Positions 12,419-63,717 of a stretch of 64,000 nucleotides of DNA are shown piece by piece. The DNA comes from Panulirus ornatus (Eukaryota > Arthropoda > Malacostraca > Decapoda > Palinuridae), in NCBI RefSeq assembly GCF_036320965.1, contig NC_092269.1:32667843-32731842 (forward strand). The letters run 5' to 3'. The notes under the pieces are model-generated. The model was not told where the DNA came from, made no database searches, and saw nothing but the letters and a program-made list of their open reading frames with translations. The translations under genes and the position numbers were made by a program. Position 1 is the first letter of the stretch. Each line of letters opens with the position of its first letter.

Positions 12419-12478
<60 letters not shown>
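12419..12478. repeat. (CT)n microsatellite
   Basis: 30 uninterrupted CT units. Confidence 0.95.
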
Positions 12479-12480
<2 letters not shown>

Positions 12481-13489
12481 CAGAGTAATCGAAAAAGTTT
12501 GTCCCGGAATAATAATTTCTTAAAACTCGTTTGTGTCAGTTTTCCCAATGCTAGATAACAGTTTCAGATTCTAAAGAGGTATGGTTGATGACTTTAGTAA
12601 GTTTTTCGGACCACTAAATCGTTGAACTTTGGTATTGGCCAGCAGTCGAACAGTCTGTGATAAGCATCCGCTATTAAAAATGTACGTCAGAGAGAAAACA
12701 AACACTCAGGAGTTTGAGTGAGGTATTGAGAGCTTGACTCCAGATATTTAGACTGGATAAGTAACATCTCTACTTGACGCACTTATGTGTGCGACGAGTG
12801 TTAAAGATTTTGGCTTAATGACATTAAATTATGTATTGTCATCAAAACTAACAACATGCGTACTGTGATGCCCCTCTCCGCCAGGGTCGGGTTAGATACA
12901 TGAGGTGGAAGCTGGTGGCTCGTCAGCGGGAATGAACCTTTTACCTGACGATGATAAACTGTGAAAGCTAAGCAGGCGTTTACGTTGTACTCGCGCCATG
13001 TTGAATGACGTGATAGGTTCAGGAAATGCCTCAGTTGCCCCCTACGGATTTTGGAGCTATTTTTGACATTAATCAGACAATGGATTACTGTTATGCAGCA
13101 AAGTGCAGCAGACTAAGTGCACGAGGTTGCTGTTTTATTCAGTGTAATTATTCGTTCTGTGATGGTCTGTATATAATGCCCAGAGCTGCTGTGGAGAGGA
13201 ATTCTTTTCAGGTTAATTCAAATGATCCTTTTAGGCGTGTTAAGGGGCATGCAAAGGCAAAAGAGTGAATGTGTGTGTGACATCCGAGAGCTAAGTTCTT
13301 TTCCAGGTGCTACAGTAACCACATCACAACAATCTGCAGCTTGATTAGGCGCTTATCTTGTGTACTGTCGGTACAGGGAGCCCCAGCCTAGGCAGTAGGC
13401 ACAAGCCTATCTCTACCCACATGATCACATGTCACACCCAACGCTTGACAACAAGTAACTCACACGACTCGTTCTTCGTAGCCTTAGCG

Positions 13490-13516
13490 TTTTTTTTTTT
13501 TTTTTTTTTTTTTTTT
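13490..13516. repeat. Poly(T) tract
   Basis: 27 consecutive T. It may be the A-rich tail of a minus-strand retroelement, but I see no element body beside it that confirms this. Confidence 0.8.
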
Positions 13517-14265
13517 GCGCTGAGCGCTTCGGGATGACTTAGGCTACCTTTTGGCAAAAGCTTGTCGTGAATACTCGTAAGCACTCTGTATCTCTATGAC
13601 CTCGTGGGTCAGCCGAGGGCACGCAGAGCGGGGTCTACTGCCAACGCTGGTTAATGTGTGGGGGGAGCACATGGTGTTGTTGTATTGCCTGAGTTCACTT
13701 GAACTGTCGTTGCAGTGACTCTCGGTAGCTTTGGTAGTATTTTTTCACTCATATGTTGAAACCATGTATAAGCACACCACGGTCGACCCTCTCGGTTCCG
13801 AGTGTACATAACACACACATCTCTCTCTGGCTCTGTCATTCCACCTAGGATCAATGTCTCATACCAAATATCTTCTTTAGGCATTTGATTTCAAAGACAT
13901 CCATTCTCTTCTTTCTCTTGGCGTTCAAAGTCCTTTATACATGCATCGTTGATGAGGTTACTATATCTTAAAGCATTCCCAATTTTTTTCTAACAATGAC
14001 CTTTGCCTCGTAATGCACTCAAGAACTTGGCTCCTTCCAACTTGTGACTCATTTCAGTCCCCTTGGTTGCGCCCGTTTCCACTTCCATTCTGGTATCTAA
14101 ATCATATCCTCCAGGTCTTCCACATCCTGTCTCGCCAACTTTCATACTTTGTTACGATCAGAACTGCTTTGTTTTCGTCATTCTGAATCAGTTTACAAAT
14201 AGGTCTGCAGAACGTGCTGGAAGATCTTATTCTGGCAACAATGTATCTAAATTGACTCAAGTTCT

Positions 14266-14395
14266 TTAACACGACGGTCCTACCCTTGAGCACAGCGGTG
14301 CGATGCTAAGGTATGTCTTAGCCCGTAAAGGTCGGGTCAAAGGCCAGGGCAGTATACTATGTATAGCACTGTCGTGTTCAGAACGGGTTAAGAAT
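14266..14395. repeat. Dispersed palindromic repeat, copy 2
   Basis: The left arm reads TTCTTTAACACGACGGTCC and the right arm contains CACTGTCGTGTTC and GGGTTAAGAA, which are largely reverse complements. Internal words (CTTGAGCAC, GGTCAAAGGCCAGG) match the copies at 9834 and 21873. Confidence 0.55.
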
Positions 14396-14551
14396 GGACT
14401 AGAGGCAGTGGCCGAGGAGGAGATATTTTGGTGGTTGCCGTACACGTGCCTTCCGTTTAATAACTCAAGTGTTGACTAATTTTTGGCGATGCGTTGGATT
14501 AGCTGCCAGCAGCTATGTGATGCTAGGGTATTGAGAGATTTATGACTAACG

Positions 14552-14552
<1 letters not shown>

Positions 14553-14637
<85 letters not shown>
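14553..14637. repeat. Compound (AT)n(GA)n microsatellite
   Basis: About 25 AT units to 14602 pass directly into about 18 GA units, followed by a G run. Confidence 0.95.
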
Positions 14638-14646
<9 letters not shown>

Positions 14647-15590
14647 AAGAAGGATGATGATGATGATGCGTCAGAAAAATTCGGTAATGACGTAGGCTGA
14701 GGCAAGTGACGTGGCTCTGACGTAAGGTTCCTGGCTCCTGCTGCTGGTGCTTGAGGAGGAACGACACCCACTGGTGCCCCCGACACCATGGTTGCTCCCA
14801 AAGTGGGATGATGAGGTGTCGTGTGCAGTAACGTTGGCCGAAGGGGTTGTCTGTCATTTAGACACACGCGATGGGATTATTGTGGGAAGAGTGTGTTGAG
14901 CAGGTGAGCTAGCGGTCGGTGCCTGGAACGGTGACCCAACTGGTGGAAGCGGGTGCCAGGCAGACCCCCCGTGCTTACCCTACTTCCTGCACGACATTGA
15001 CCTGACCGCCACATGTATGTGTCGTGGAGCATATCCTGAATTCTCTTCCGACTGGGTTTATTCCGCTTTCGATGAATGGATCACCTCTTAACGATGAAGA
15101 CAAGGGCTGTTCATCATGGCGAGGAACAGCGAGACGACACCTCCCGTGCTCGTACATAACCTTGAGTGCAAGTCCCGGTGTCCTCTGTGGTGCAAGCAGA
15201 GTTACGGGGGCTCAAGAGGTGGCAACGTTGTAGCCCCCAGTATTGTTATACAGCCAACAGTGGGAGGATGGTTTGGACAGTAACGGGATCCTGCTCATCT
15301 GGGAACTAGTTTTGTATTCTATTGCTGACCCTAATTCTTCGTTCAGCGTAATATGTCCCTCCTTCTTCCTGTAGCAGTTCCCTTCCTCTCGACTCGGGTG
15401 TTCTTAAACCAGTTCGTCTGTCACAGGGAGTGGCTCGCTCCTCCCACTCCCCGCTCCTCCTCCTCCTCCTCCTGTTCTAATAACACGTGTTTCCTGCTCC
15501 TGGCCTGTGACCATGCCCTTCTTGCTCCTGCTCCCCTGTCATCTTCCCTGCCACTCACAAGAATGTATATTCAATTCTACCTGTATATTC

Positions 15591-15592
<2 letters not shown>

Positions 15593-15648
<56 letters not shown>
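15593..15648. repeat. (CT)n microsatellite
   Basis: 28 uninterrupted CT units inside a generally pyrimidine-rich stretch. Confidence 0.95.
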
Positions 15649-15650
<2 letters not shown>

Positions 15651-16479
15651 CTTGCCTTGACCCTTTCCTTTTCCCTTTGTGCTGTGATTTATCTTTACAC
15701 CTGCGGCCCTGTTATCCTCTTCTGTTTACCTTGTGGTCCTGTTATGCTCTTCTTTCGCGTCAGGCATATTCCTTCAGCTACATGTCGGTCGCACACTTGC
15801 ATTTCTGTGATGCCGCTAGAACTTCCCTTAAAGATTTCCTTCTCTTCCAATGTCTTTCCTCTGTTCCTCACCATATGCTGTTGATTTCTACTCCTTTTTC
15901 ACGCACCTTCACCCTATAATTCATCCTTTACTTCTCTTTCTTCGACATTCACTGCCCACGCTCTTCACCTCACCTTTCCCTCTGCTGGTGTAGGTGGGGC
16001 GGCTGAAGCTCCTGCCGTGGGCGTGGACAGTGTAGGTGCGTCCCGGTACGGGAGCCAGCCTGGTGCTGGTGGCGGCGGCGGCGGCAGAGTCCTCAGTATG
16101 CCGCGCGGCGCTGTCACGTTCACCTGGACGCCCCCGGCTGCTCCCCTTCGCCCAGCTGCACACCCCTCTCCCGCCTGCTTCACCTACGTGTAGACCCATC
16201 TGTGACACTACCTGCATTTGTTAAACGCTCCCGGACCTGTGTCTCGTCTCGTTAACACGACTGGGGCTTTTGTAACCCCACCTTACCAACAGTGCAGTGC
16301 GGACAGCCGTTGCTTCGGAGGAATTATTCTGATAAAATTAAAAAGTTTCGGATAAAAAAAAAGTTCTGGTACCTTCAGAAACATGTACGATTTTCGTGTT
16401 TTTATTATTATGAAAGGAACTTTAATGTGTGACCTGTGTTTTATGTTCTGTGGACGTGTTATCCATATGTAGTGTGACG

Positions 16480-17930
16480 ATGGTGTGGGTTTACTACGTT
16501 GTAACGACGGACGTCGGAGACATGGACGACAATAGACTGTGGGTGTCGTGGATGCCGTCGTCCTTCGTCTACGCCCACGAGTGGCTCAAGGCGTCCTCGT
16601 CATGGAACTACCATAGCCCTGACGACGTGTTCTGCGTCTGTGGCAGCTACCGAAGCGGGGCCTCGCAGGACATAACCCTGGGCAGGCGTATTGGGAATAC
16701 CGAACAGGGAGGTCTCCCCAGTGAAGCCATCAGACCGGGAGGAGTGGGAAACCCCAGAGTACAGGAGGGTAGCGCCGCGCGCCTTTCTCTCCCTATCGTC
16801 GCTTCAGTATGCTCGTGTGAGACCCATAGTGAAATGATGAGGGAGGAAAGGAAAGCAGAGGTTTACAGCGGCGCCAAGGGGGAGGGGGAAGCAGAGGATG
16901 ATGACAGAGTCATCAGGGAGGGAATTTGCACCTGCAAGTGGGGCCGTGTGGGACTGGAAACATTCTCTGGAGGTCAGGAGAGTGCTGGGCCGGGTGAATG
17001 TCGCAACCACCCGAGAGTAGAGGTGCATGGGGCTCGGGAAACGTCCAGGGAGGCTTCAGGATGGTGGTGGTCTGAACTGTGCAGCCGAACATGGCCACCA
17101 AAGTGCCATGAAGGGTTGCTGGCCTCCGAAGATAAGCGGTGGTGTGTAGGACGCAGGTCGTCAGTGCCTCCCGCTGATAACAACACTCCCCCTGATCACC
17201 GCAGCATCACTGATAAGTTATTATCATTGTTTACGTGCTCGGTGTTGCGCAGCAAGGCAGCGTCTCGAACACCAGCGTGTGAGGCTGGAAGCGCCCCGTG
17301 TGCCGTCGCTGGCGCCGCCGAGTGCCGGGAGTGTGCTGGGACGCGTCCCCGGGCGTGTCCCACCTGGAGGTGTGACTCGCGAGGCCCCGTGGTCAAGGAC
17401 ACCCCGAAGCCCCTCAGGTTGCCCCAGTTGCCACAACCCAAGTCTCCGCTTATCAGACTGCCCTTCAGACCTCGGATAAAAATCGTTTGTAGACCACGGA
17501 TTAAACTCCCGTCCAGGAGACTTATTAAACTGTCCTCCAGACGATGCATTAGATGTCCCTTCAGGAGTCGTATCAAACTGCCCTTCAGACGCATCAGACT
17601 GCCCTCTAGACTTACCCTAAGACTGCCATCTAAACTGCCCTCCAGACCCCGTGTAAAACTGACATTCAAACGACGCTTACCCACCAGACCTCGAATCAAA
17701 CTGCCCTTCAAGCTGCCCTCCAGATATCGAACGATTAAACTGCCACGTAACGTGACCACCAGTCTGACCGCTGGTGAGCGTGCCACACTGCCCTCCCTGA
17801 CGGCCACTGCCCCCGAGCTCCGAGTGACCCTTATTATGACCCTGGGACACCTGACGCGGTACTTGCCCTTGCACAGACTCAAGAGACTGTGTGGGAAACT
17901 GCGGACTTACATGACTGACCCCATGTTTAG
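16480..17930 (+). CDS. Candidate 5' coding exon or long 5' leader ORF with octapeptide repeats, in phase with DNAJC7
   Basis: The frame begins with ATG at 16480 in a good initiation context (A at -3, G at +4) and stays open for 483 codons plus two bases. It then meets a GT donor at 17931 (TTTAG/GTAACA); without splicing it stops there with AGG TAA. Joining 17930 to 19091 gives AGG and continues in frame into the first certain DNAJC7 exon. Codons at 17449-17750 encode a degenerate repeat of consensus R-I-K-L-P-F/S-R-x, about a dozen units, with all length changes in multiples of three. The first part is Trp/Cys/Ser-rich with no domain I recognise. A short upstream ATG frame lies at 16425. Alternatively the stretch is 5' UTR and translation starts at ATG 17911 (MTDPMFR then DNAJC7), which gives about 497 residues, close to the 494 of human DNAJC7, but its initiation context is weak. 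The minus strand is also open over 17196-17882, so openness alone is not proof. Confidence 0.35.
17449..17750 (+). repeat. Degenerate 24-bp tandem repeat encoding an octapeptide
   Basis: The core word AAACTGCCCTTCAGACC recurs roughly every 24 bases with substitutions and some 15- to 21-bp units. On the plus strand it reads RIKLPFRP-like octads; on the minus strand GSLIRGLK-like octads. The unit lacks stops in both senses. Confidence 0.8.
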
Positions 17931-18392
17931 GTAACAGCTGGACTTATGTGGATGACTCTGGGGAACTGATTGTGGCTGGACTGATTTAGATACTTCTGAC
18001 TGACTGCTTTTGTCACATTATGGTCTTTCGCATACCCTTGACTGACTGACTGCAGTAGATTTTGATGCTTGTGTGTAGTAGTAACTGAGTTCATTTCTAG
18101 TCAATCTGATAGTTGTAAATGAGTGACGAGGATTCTTATCATTTTCCAGGCTCATTAATACCTCGTAGAGATTTTAGTTGTGGTTCAGACATGTAAAAAC
18201 CTTGTTTTATTTCGTAAAAGAAAATTAAGGGTGTTTTGAAAAGTTTTGGTTTAACAAATAGTTTTACACATTAACATTTGAAGATGTTGCTCTTAACAGC
18301 TGATGCAGCTGACTTTATAACGATTGAGGATGGTCTAGATGGCTGAATGTGACATTTGAGTGATTAAATTTAGTGTGATTTCATGTTTACAC

Positions 18393-18394
<2 letters not shown>

Positions 18395-18436
<42 letters not shown>
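18395..18436. repeat. (GA)n microsatellite
   Basis: 21 uninterrupted GA units, inside the putative first DNAJC7 intron. Confidence 0.95.
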
Positions 18437-18438
<2 letters not shown>

Positions 18439-18972
18439 TTCACGTTGAATGACTGGAGTTTACTAGGGCTGTAAACGTTGTCTCGTAAGAGTGAGGCTTA
18501 CTTTGAGCGAATCGCTATCGAGTTCAATTTGCTCTTAAGTCTTTTGGTGAGATTATGTTGATTTGAGGGAAGTTCACCGTGTGGGCAAGTTCATGTTGTT
18601 CTCTTCTAATGACGTCAAATAACTTGAGTGGACTCTAACACCTGTGGTTTATGGCTCTATAACTGTTGTTACTGGCGGAGGGTGTAAGTAGTAACTGTGT
18701 GTGTGCTGATAAATTTAGCATGTTCATGTGAGCCTTCTTCTGTGTGTGACACTGCCAAGATAACCAGCATAAAAACGATCCCCGAGGCCTGGCGGGCCTG
18801 TGGATGTGGCCGAGGGGTTGTGGCGTGGCTCGTTTTTCGACGTGGACCTTGCACGTTGGGTTTTGTGAAGTAACAATATTTTTGCAGGAATGTTTTTGAC
18901 TCTGTGAATTTGCCGGGAATACCGGCACAAATGAAAATCTCTCTCTCCATACATGTTCTCTTCTAGGTTTGT

Positions 18973-18974
<2 letters not shown>

Positions 18975-19015
<41 letters not shown>
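18975..19015. repeat. (GT)n microsatellite
   Basis: About 20 uninterrupted GT units that end 75 bases upstream of the first certain DNAJC7 exon. Such GT arrays can affect splicing of the adjacent exon. Confidence 0.95.
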
Positions 19016-19018
<3 letters not shown>

Positions 19019-19090
19019 TTATACCTTTGATATTCTATCTTTGATGAGAAATGCGCGACGTACTAACGCCAAGTGTTTCCACCATTGCAG

Positions 19091-57843
<38,753 letters not shown>

Positions 57844-59665
57844 ATTGAAGCATGAATTTGTTCACTTATTTTAAAAGTCTTAGTGTAAAAAGATTTCATG
57901 ACAGAAATGGACTTCATGCTGTGGTGTTCCATAAGATGTTATACATAAAAACTGCAGTTGTACCCGGATTTTAGTCACTCATCTTGGAAAAAAGGAAGAA
58001 AAAATTGGGAGTAAGGGTAGACTAATAATTTGTAGATTATCATTATCATGAATTTTCTTTAACAACTTGGCAGATGGGGGAGGGGTAAGTGGAGACCAAA
58101 CTAGGCATTAAATGTCATATTTAGGGCAATCTCTAGTGAAGTACATATTTATTTCATTTTTTAAGAAAATATTTTTGAGATGTAGGTAAGTACAGTTCAT
58201 ACTTAAATGTAAGACGTGCAAAGTTATTCTGAACACATTAATCTATCCAGAATGTACGAGTATGTAAAGTAATGAACTTGACTCTACTATTGTAGTTACT
58301 GCAAGTAAAAATGACATTGAGAGAGATTATTGCTTAAATGTATATGATATGGATCTAGTTGATCAATGAATTGGTGTTTCTCATGTCATGATCATTCTCA
58401 AGGCATCTTTTTTTTTATATATATATAATTTCATCCATTATGCTACATTATCACCCCCTCAAGATACTCACTGTTTACATATACACACAAGTACATTATT
58501 TTTCATATTCATTTGTAAAAGGTTCAGCCATTTTTATTGCCAAATCAGCATACCTTTTGATTCCCATAGAGGAAGCTTATGTTGATGGCTATATTTACTA
58601 CACAAACCAGCTGTATTTTGCACTGTCATTTCTGAAGGTTTCACCCAAACGTATACGTTTCATTCACCTGTCTACTTTCTTCAGTTGTTGAAGTTGTGAA
58701 TATGTTATGTGTTCAGTGATATGCTTTAGACTGAAGATAAAATTCCCATTTCTGAATAATTTAGAAGAAACTTGCATGCAGAACATATTAGTCTTGGTAT
58801 CAGTCTTGGTATCACTAATCATTTGTTTATTGAAATCAGCCACTTTTGTAAGAGTATTTGACCTGCAGGGGTATTTGAATCAGTTTTATTTATTTTTCTT
58901 GTACATTTACTCATAGTACTTGTGATATTGATGGATTCACTGCAGTTCAAATAAGTGAGACAAAAACATGATTTAGGGGTCTGTCTGTGGCACAAGAGGT
59001 GATTCACAAAGATTCTTTTTTTGCATTCCTGCCTCAGATTTTTTTTTCTTACTGCTGATTCCAAGTAACTAAGATTGGTGATATTTTCATTTGTACATAA
59101 TTTATCTCTATTAATACAGATCATTTCACTTCTCCAACATTTGTCAAGTAAATGTGCTTTATGCATTCAATTTCTGAAGCTGTTTATACGTTGAAAATTA
59201 CCATCAGTTGTATATCCACTAATATGTTGCCAAAAATTTGAAGAATGTTACAATAGTAGGTGCATACTCTTGGTGGATATACATTATAAGTGTATTTCTA
59301 AACTTTATTTTCCTTTTCTATACAAGAATGATCATTTTTTAGTGGTTTTATATACTAAATTTTATATACTTCCTGAAATTATATATATTATGTTGTAAAG
59401 CGATTGTACAAATAGTTTTTACCTCAGTCTGGGCAAATGAAGATTGTGGTGATTTAGATATTGCTTTATGAAAATTAAAATGGTAAAGCAGCACACAGTA
59501 TAAATGCTTAGAGGATAAAATCATTATCTGGTCTCCTGTGATTTCTTGTTTTACTTAGTTTGAAAATCTACATTATATTCAACCACCACTGTATGTTTTT
59601 AGATGGGAAAAAATTGTATATGTATTACATTCATTCAAAATAAAGATCCAAGATTATAAGGATTA
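57844..59665 (+). other. Probable DNAJC7 3' UTR
   Basis: AT-rich sequence without convincing coding frames. It runs from the stop codon to the first AATAAA I noticed, at 59639-59644, plus a cleavage distance of about 20 bases. The exact end is inferred. Confidence 0.6.
59639..59644 (+). terminator. Candidate polyadenylation signal AATAAA for DNAJC7
   Basis: Canonical hexamer 1.8 kb after the stop codon, followed within 50 bases by the T-rich stretch CTGGTTTTTCTC. Confidence 0.55.
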
Positions 59666-59748
59666 TTTACCCATCTGGTTTTTCTCTCATTTGACTCTCT
59701 AACCATATATATGGAGTGAAGCAAATGCATAGAGCCTGTCAGAAGAGG

Positions 59749-59817
59749 GCCTATGCTGGCACATTGATGCCTCTCATCCTTATGCTTATGCTGGTACATG
59801 GATGCTCCTCATCCTTG
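59749..59817. repeat. Tandem duplication, about 35-bp unit
   Basis: TATGCTGGCACATTGATGCC and TATGCTGGTACATGGATGCT, each followed by CTCATCCTT. Confidence 0.75.
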
Positions 59818-60330
59818 TAAGTACACAATAACTGTTTTTTCTCGGGCATGACTGCCGTCTGTATACATATAATAATATTACACTATTCATGATGTCAAGG
59901 CAAGATTTCATACTACATATGTGTTACCTACTATCACTTATCTTTTACATAGTTAACATGACTAAATGACCAAATTATTTTAATGGCACTAAAAGTACCA
60001 TAGCGAGTGCCAACGCCACATATATATACTCAATTTTGACATCCCATGGGTAGATGATCTTTTTGTCTAGCTGTTGTGAAATACTGCTAGTGACAGTTAT
60101 GAATAAGACAGAAGCAAACATTGCAGGGATTTTAACCAAAGCTGGGAAACATTCATTCATCTTGTGATGATGGCAGCAGGGCTAAAGGTTCATCACAAAA
60201 TAAAGGGGGGCAGATGAAGGGTTAATGCTGTATGTAATGTTTTCAAAGGAACACATTCCTACTGATATCTAAAATCACAATATTACCTTACTACTAGCAT
60301 AATGGAATGGAATTGTAACTAAACATCAGT

Positions 60331-60983
60331 GTGGACAATGCCCAGATCATGAGGGAAATGAAGAATGATGATGACTGCATCAGCCTAAAACAGGACAAAT
60401 ATATGGATGATCCAAATTCAGTCGAAGTGCAAGGGATGAGGATGGGCTACAGTGAAAGAAAGCTTCTTTGTGATGATTATCTGACAGGAAATAAATTACA
60501 TGATTTTGCATGTGAAAACTATCTCAGGGTTGACGTTGTGCCTGATTTATTGCTTGAAATAAACGTTAGTAACTTTGTGGAAGACGCAACGGTCTACTGG
60601 CGAATATAGGAATCTTTTTCATGTTTGTAAATCATTTACTACATCTATTATACCAAAACGATTATGTCTCCCAAGTCTGGTCACCGCACCTAAAGGAGAT
60701 CTGCTTGAAATAATAGAGAAGAGCAACTGAGGTGGCACCTGAAGTAAGAGAACTGAGCTACAATGAGAGGCTGAGGGTTACGATACTGTCCTCCATGGAG
60801 GAAAGGATAGGGATGGCCCTGATAACAGCCTTCATGTTTCTAAATCGGCCAGATGATACTGACTGGGAACAACTCGCCATGAGAATGCAGCACCAGAAAA
60901 ACAAAGAAGCTTTAACAAAAATGTGGGCAAAAAGTTTTATAGAAAGGTTGGTTTATTGTAACACTGGTGGATGGTTGGAATAA
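60331..60983 (+). mobile_element. Jockey-like non-LTR retrotransposon remnant
   Basis: Near 60660 one frame reads DYVSQVWSPHLK. After a frameshift, 60738-60850 reads ATEVAPEVRELSYNERLR followed by LSSMEERIGMALITAFM. This is the order of the C-terminal thumb region after the reverse transcriptase in jockey-type elements (a VWSPHL box, then ATK..PELR.LSYEERL). The upstream frame 60331-60609 may derive from the endonuclease part (HDFACENYLR), but that is weak. Frameshifts and stops show it is dead. Confidence 0.55.
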
Positions 60984-61647
60984 ACTAAACAATGAAGCAG
61001 TGGATGCTGGTAGTTTACACGGATATGTTTGTGAACAGACAGATGTTTCATTATATAATTTCAATGTAATTCACTTCACACCATCTTTCCTATGCAACAT
61101 CAATGGTTCTTTCCCCTTAAAATAATCCATGAAAACATGAAACATACCCAGTGATAGCAATGTAGATTTTTTCTAATCAGTATCTGAGTCCCATAATTTA
61201 ATACTTTGTTTTCTGTCATACAACACACACACACACACCCCAACACAAACCAGGTGTTTTAGCAATGACAATGACCCGCATAAGTCATAAATTGCACCAA
61301 ATGGCTATGTCACCTGAGTTGGAGGTACAAGAAATGCTTGTATACAAGAAGAAAATGATTGACATTTACAAAAGTGCTGCTTCTCACCTCTGTTATGATA
61401 GACCCAGCCAGGTCATCACTGCTCACCAACACGTTCCTGGACACCACATCTCCCACCTGTAAGCATAAATGGAAAACCCTGTGTCATAAACATCACTATG
61501 GGCAGCAATGAGCAATGAAATTACCCATACCGAAACACACAGCAGAAATGTTCCCTAGATAATGAAACAATGTGGCCAGCTAAAGTTAATTAAAAAAGTT
61601 GCACGACAAAAAGTTCGTCGTAGTCCACCCTCAAGTGTAGAAATCTT

Positions 61648-62570
61648 CGTTCACGCTCAGTCTCTAGCTGTCGTGTGTAATGCACCGAAATCACAGCTCC
61701 CTTTCCACGCCCAGGCCCCACAGAACTTTTCATGGTTTACCCCAGACACTTCACATGCCCTGGTTCAATCCATTGACAGCACATTGACCCCGGTATACCA
61801 CATCGTTCCAATTCACTCTATTCCTTGCATGCCTTTCACCCTCCTGCATGTTCAGGCCCCGATCACTCAAAATCTTTTTTGCTCCATCCTTTCACCTCCA
61901 ATTTGGTCTCCCACTTCTCTTTGTTCCCTCCATCTCTGAGACATATATCCTCTTTGTCAATCTTTCCTCACTTATTCTCTCCATGTGACCAAACCATTTC
62001 AATACACCCTCTTCTGCTCTCAACCACACTCATTTTATTACCACACATCTCTCTTACCCTTTCATTACTTACTCGATCAAACCACCTCGCACCACACATT
62101 GTCCACAAATATCTCATTTCCAACACATCCACCCTCCTCTGCACAGCCATATAACATTGTTGGAATCTGAGATAATGTTCTCATCTTCCACACATTCTTC
62201 AACGCTCCCAGAACCTTCGCCCTCTCCCTCACCCAGTGACTCACTTCTGCTTCCATGGTTCCATCCGCTATTAAATCCACTCCCAGATATCTAAACACTT
62301 CACTTCCTCCAGTTTTTCTCCATTCAAACTTACCTCCCAATTGACTTATCCCTCAACCCTACTGTACCTAATAACCTTGCTCTTATTCACATTTACTCTC
62401 AGCTTTCTTCTTTCACACACTTTACTAAACTCAGTCACCAGCTTCTGCAGTTTCTCACCTGAATCAGCCGCCACCGCTCTTATCATCAGCGAACAACTGA
62501 CTCGCATCCCAAGCCCTCTCATCCACAACAGAAACAATGCCGATGACACAGATATGTGCATTCTTGAACA
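61648..62570 (-). mobile_element. Non-LTR retrotransposon, reverse-transcriptase 3' half, broken
   Basis: Read on the minus strand, an FADD catalytic box is encoded at 62482-62493. After a frameshift follow AADSGEKLQKLVTEFSKVC and RRKLRVNVNKSKV, then SEVFRYLGVDLIADGTMEAEV, then DVLEMRYLWTMCGARWFDRV. This is the standard order of a LINE reverse transcriptase and its C-terminal domain. Three or more frame breaks make it inactive. It is the longest copy of the family whose shorter pieces lie in DNAJC7 introns. Clade not resolved. Confidence 0.85.
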
Positions 62571-62788
62571 ATTTCAGTAAACTGCAGCCATAATGACTTG
62601 TCATGTTTTAGATTTGCAGAGGTGGATGCCACTTGGCATAGCACTAGTGAAACAAGTTTCCTTTGTTTCTATAGTCCAAGAACTCACATACCTGATATTT
62701 TTCATTCGTTTCAAAGTGAACTGAAATTCCTGTGTAACTAGACCTGGGCCAAAGTCTCAGTATAAAATAACTAATTACATCACGAGAG

Positions 62789-62812
62789 GAGAGAGAGAGA
62801 GAGAGAGAGAGG
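62789..62812. repeat. Short (GA)n microsatellite
   Basis: About 12 GA units. Confidence 0.9.
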
Positions 62813-63377
62813 TTTCCCATAGGTCAAGATCTCTGCCCATGATCACAGTGAACGAGACAGCTACCCAACCAGAAAACAAACAACTGTAGTACGCATAAGC
62901 TAATGAAAGTATGACTTGTGTCGAGGATGTTATCCCACTATCTGAATTCACAGCTACAAGGGAAAGCAGAAAGCATGAAATATTTCTTTGAGGCAGTCAT
63001 ACAACAGTTAATGTCTGAAGACATCAATTACGTTGGTTCTGTCCTAATGTTGGTAATTATACACTAACAGAGTAATTAAGGGACGGTGGTAAATACCGCC
63101 ACAACACCTAAAAAAAAAAAACAAAGGGAAAGATAACCCAAGGTAAAACCGCACCTGTTTGGGGTAACTCTGAAAGCTTTATCATCTTGACATCAATCTG
63201 AAGCTTTCCTTAATTTTCAGTCAAAATCACTGTTAACACTTGTTTGTTGAAGCATGCAGGGTGCCGTATATTTGTCAGTTTATCGACAAAACATTTGCAA
63301 ACCAAATATAAAATCGTAACGCGTGAACCATATGAAAGGAATGTAAACTTCTATACCATAATAATAGTGATTATTAT

Positions 63378-63380
<3 letters not shown>

Positions 63381-63445
<65 letters not shown>
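63381..63445. repeat. (AT)n microsatellite
   Basis: About 32 uninterrupted AT units. Confidence 0.95.
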
Positions 63446-63448
<3 letters not shown>

Positions 63449-63631
63449 GGACATCAACACCAAGTATCAATGGATATATGGGTGTGGCCAAGTGAGGTCC
63501 GAGGTCACGACCTGACTACAGGTGACCTTATTTACTCCCATAGGTACAGGACCAATAATACCTTTAGGAGTAGGTCACACATACACAGGGACGAAGGTAC
63601 GGAGATGAGATGAAGAGATTGAGGGATAATT

Positions 63632-63717
63632 TGAGCTTCCTTTCCTCATGTGGAATCTCTACAACTGCCAGCGTTTGTGCTTCCTTTCCTGATAAGGGAA
63701 TCTCTGCAACTGCCAGT
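63632..63717. repeat. Local direct duplication, about 43-bp unit
   Basis: GCTTCCTTTCCTCATGTGGA and GCTTCCTTTCCTGATAAGGG, each followed by ATCTCT.CAACTGCCAG. Confidence 0.8.

Larger units (their letters stand above)
1772..16479. other. Intergenic or intronic DNA, microsatellite-rich, no supported gene
   Basis: No reading frame here has recognisable protein features, and most of the longer ones are translations of dinucleotide repeats. The first part should include the 3' UTR of the gene ending at 1771; I noticed no AATAAA before 3789-3794. The stretch holds at least fifteen sizeable microsatellites, two copies of a palindromic dispersed repeat (near 9834 and 14266) and a degenerate tandem repeat (11846-12015). 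GC content rises towards 16000-17400. Confidence 0.5.

Noticed and set aside
16080..16190. GC-rich GCG-triplet stretch with an ATG, considered as the DNAJC7 first exon
   Set aside because: The frame ends at a stop without a suitable donor and the peptide does not resemble DNAJC7.
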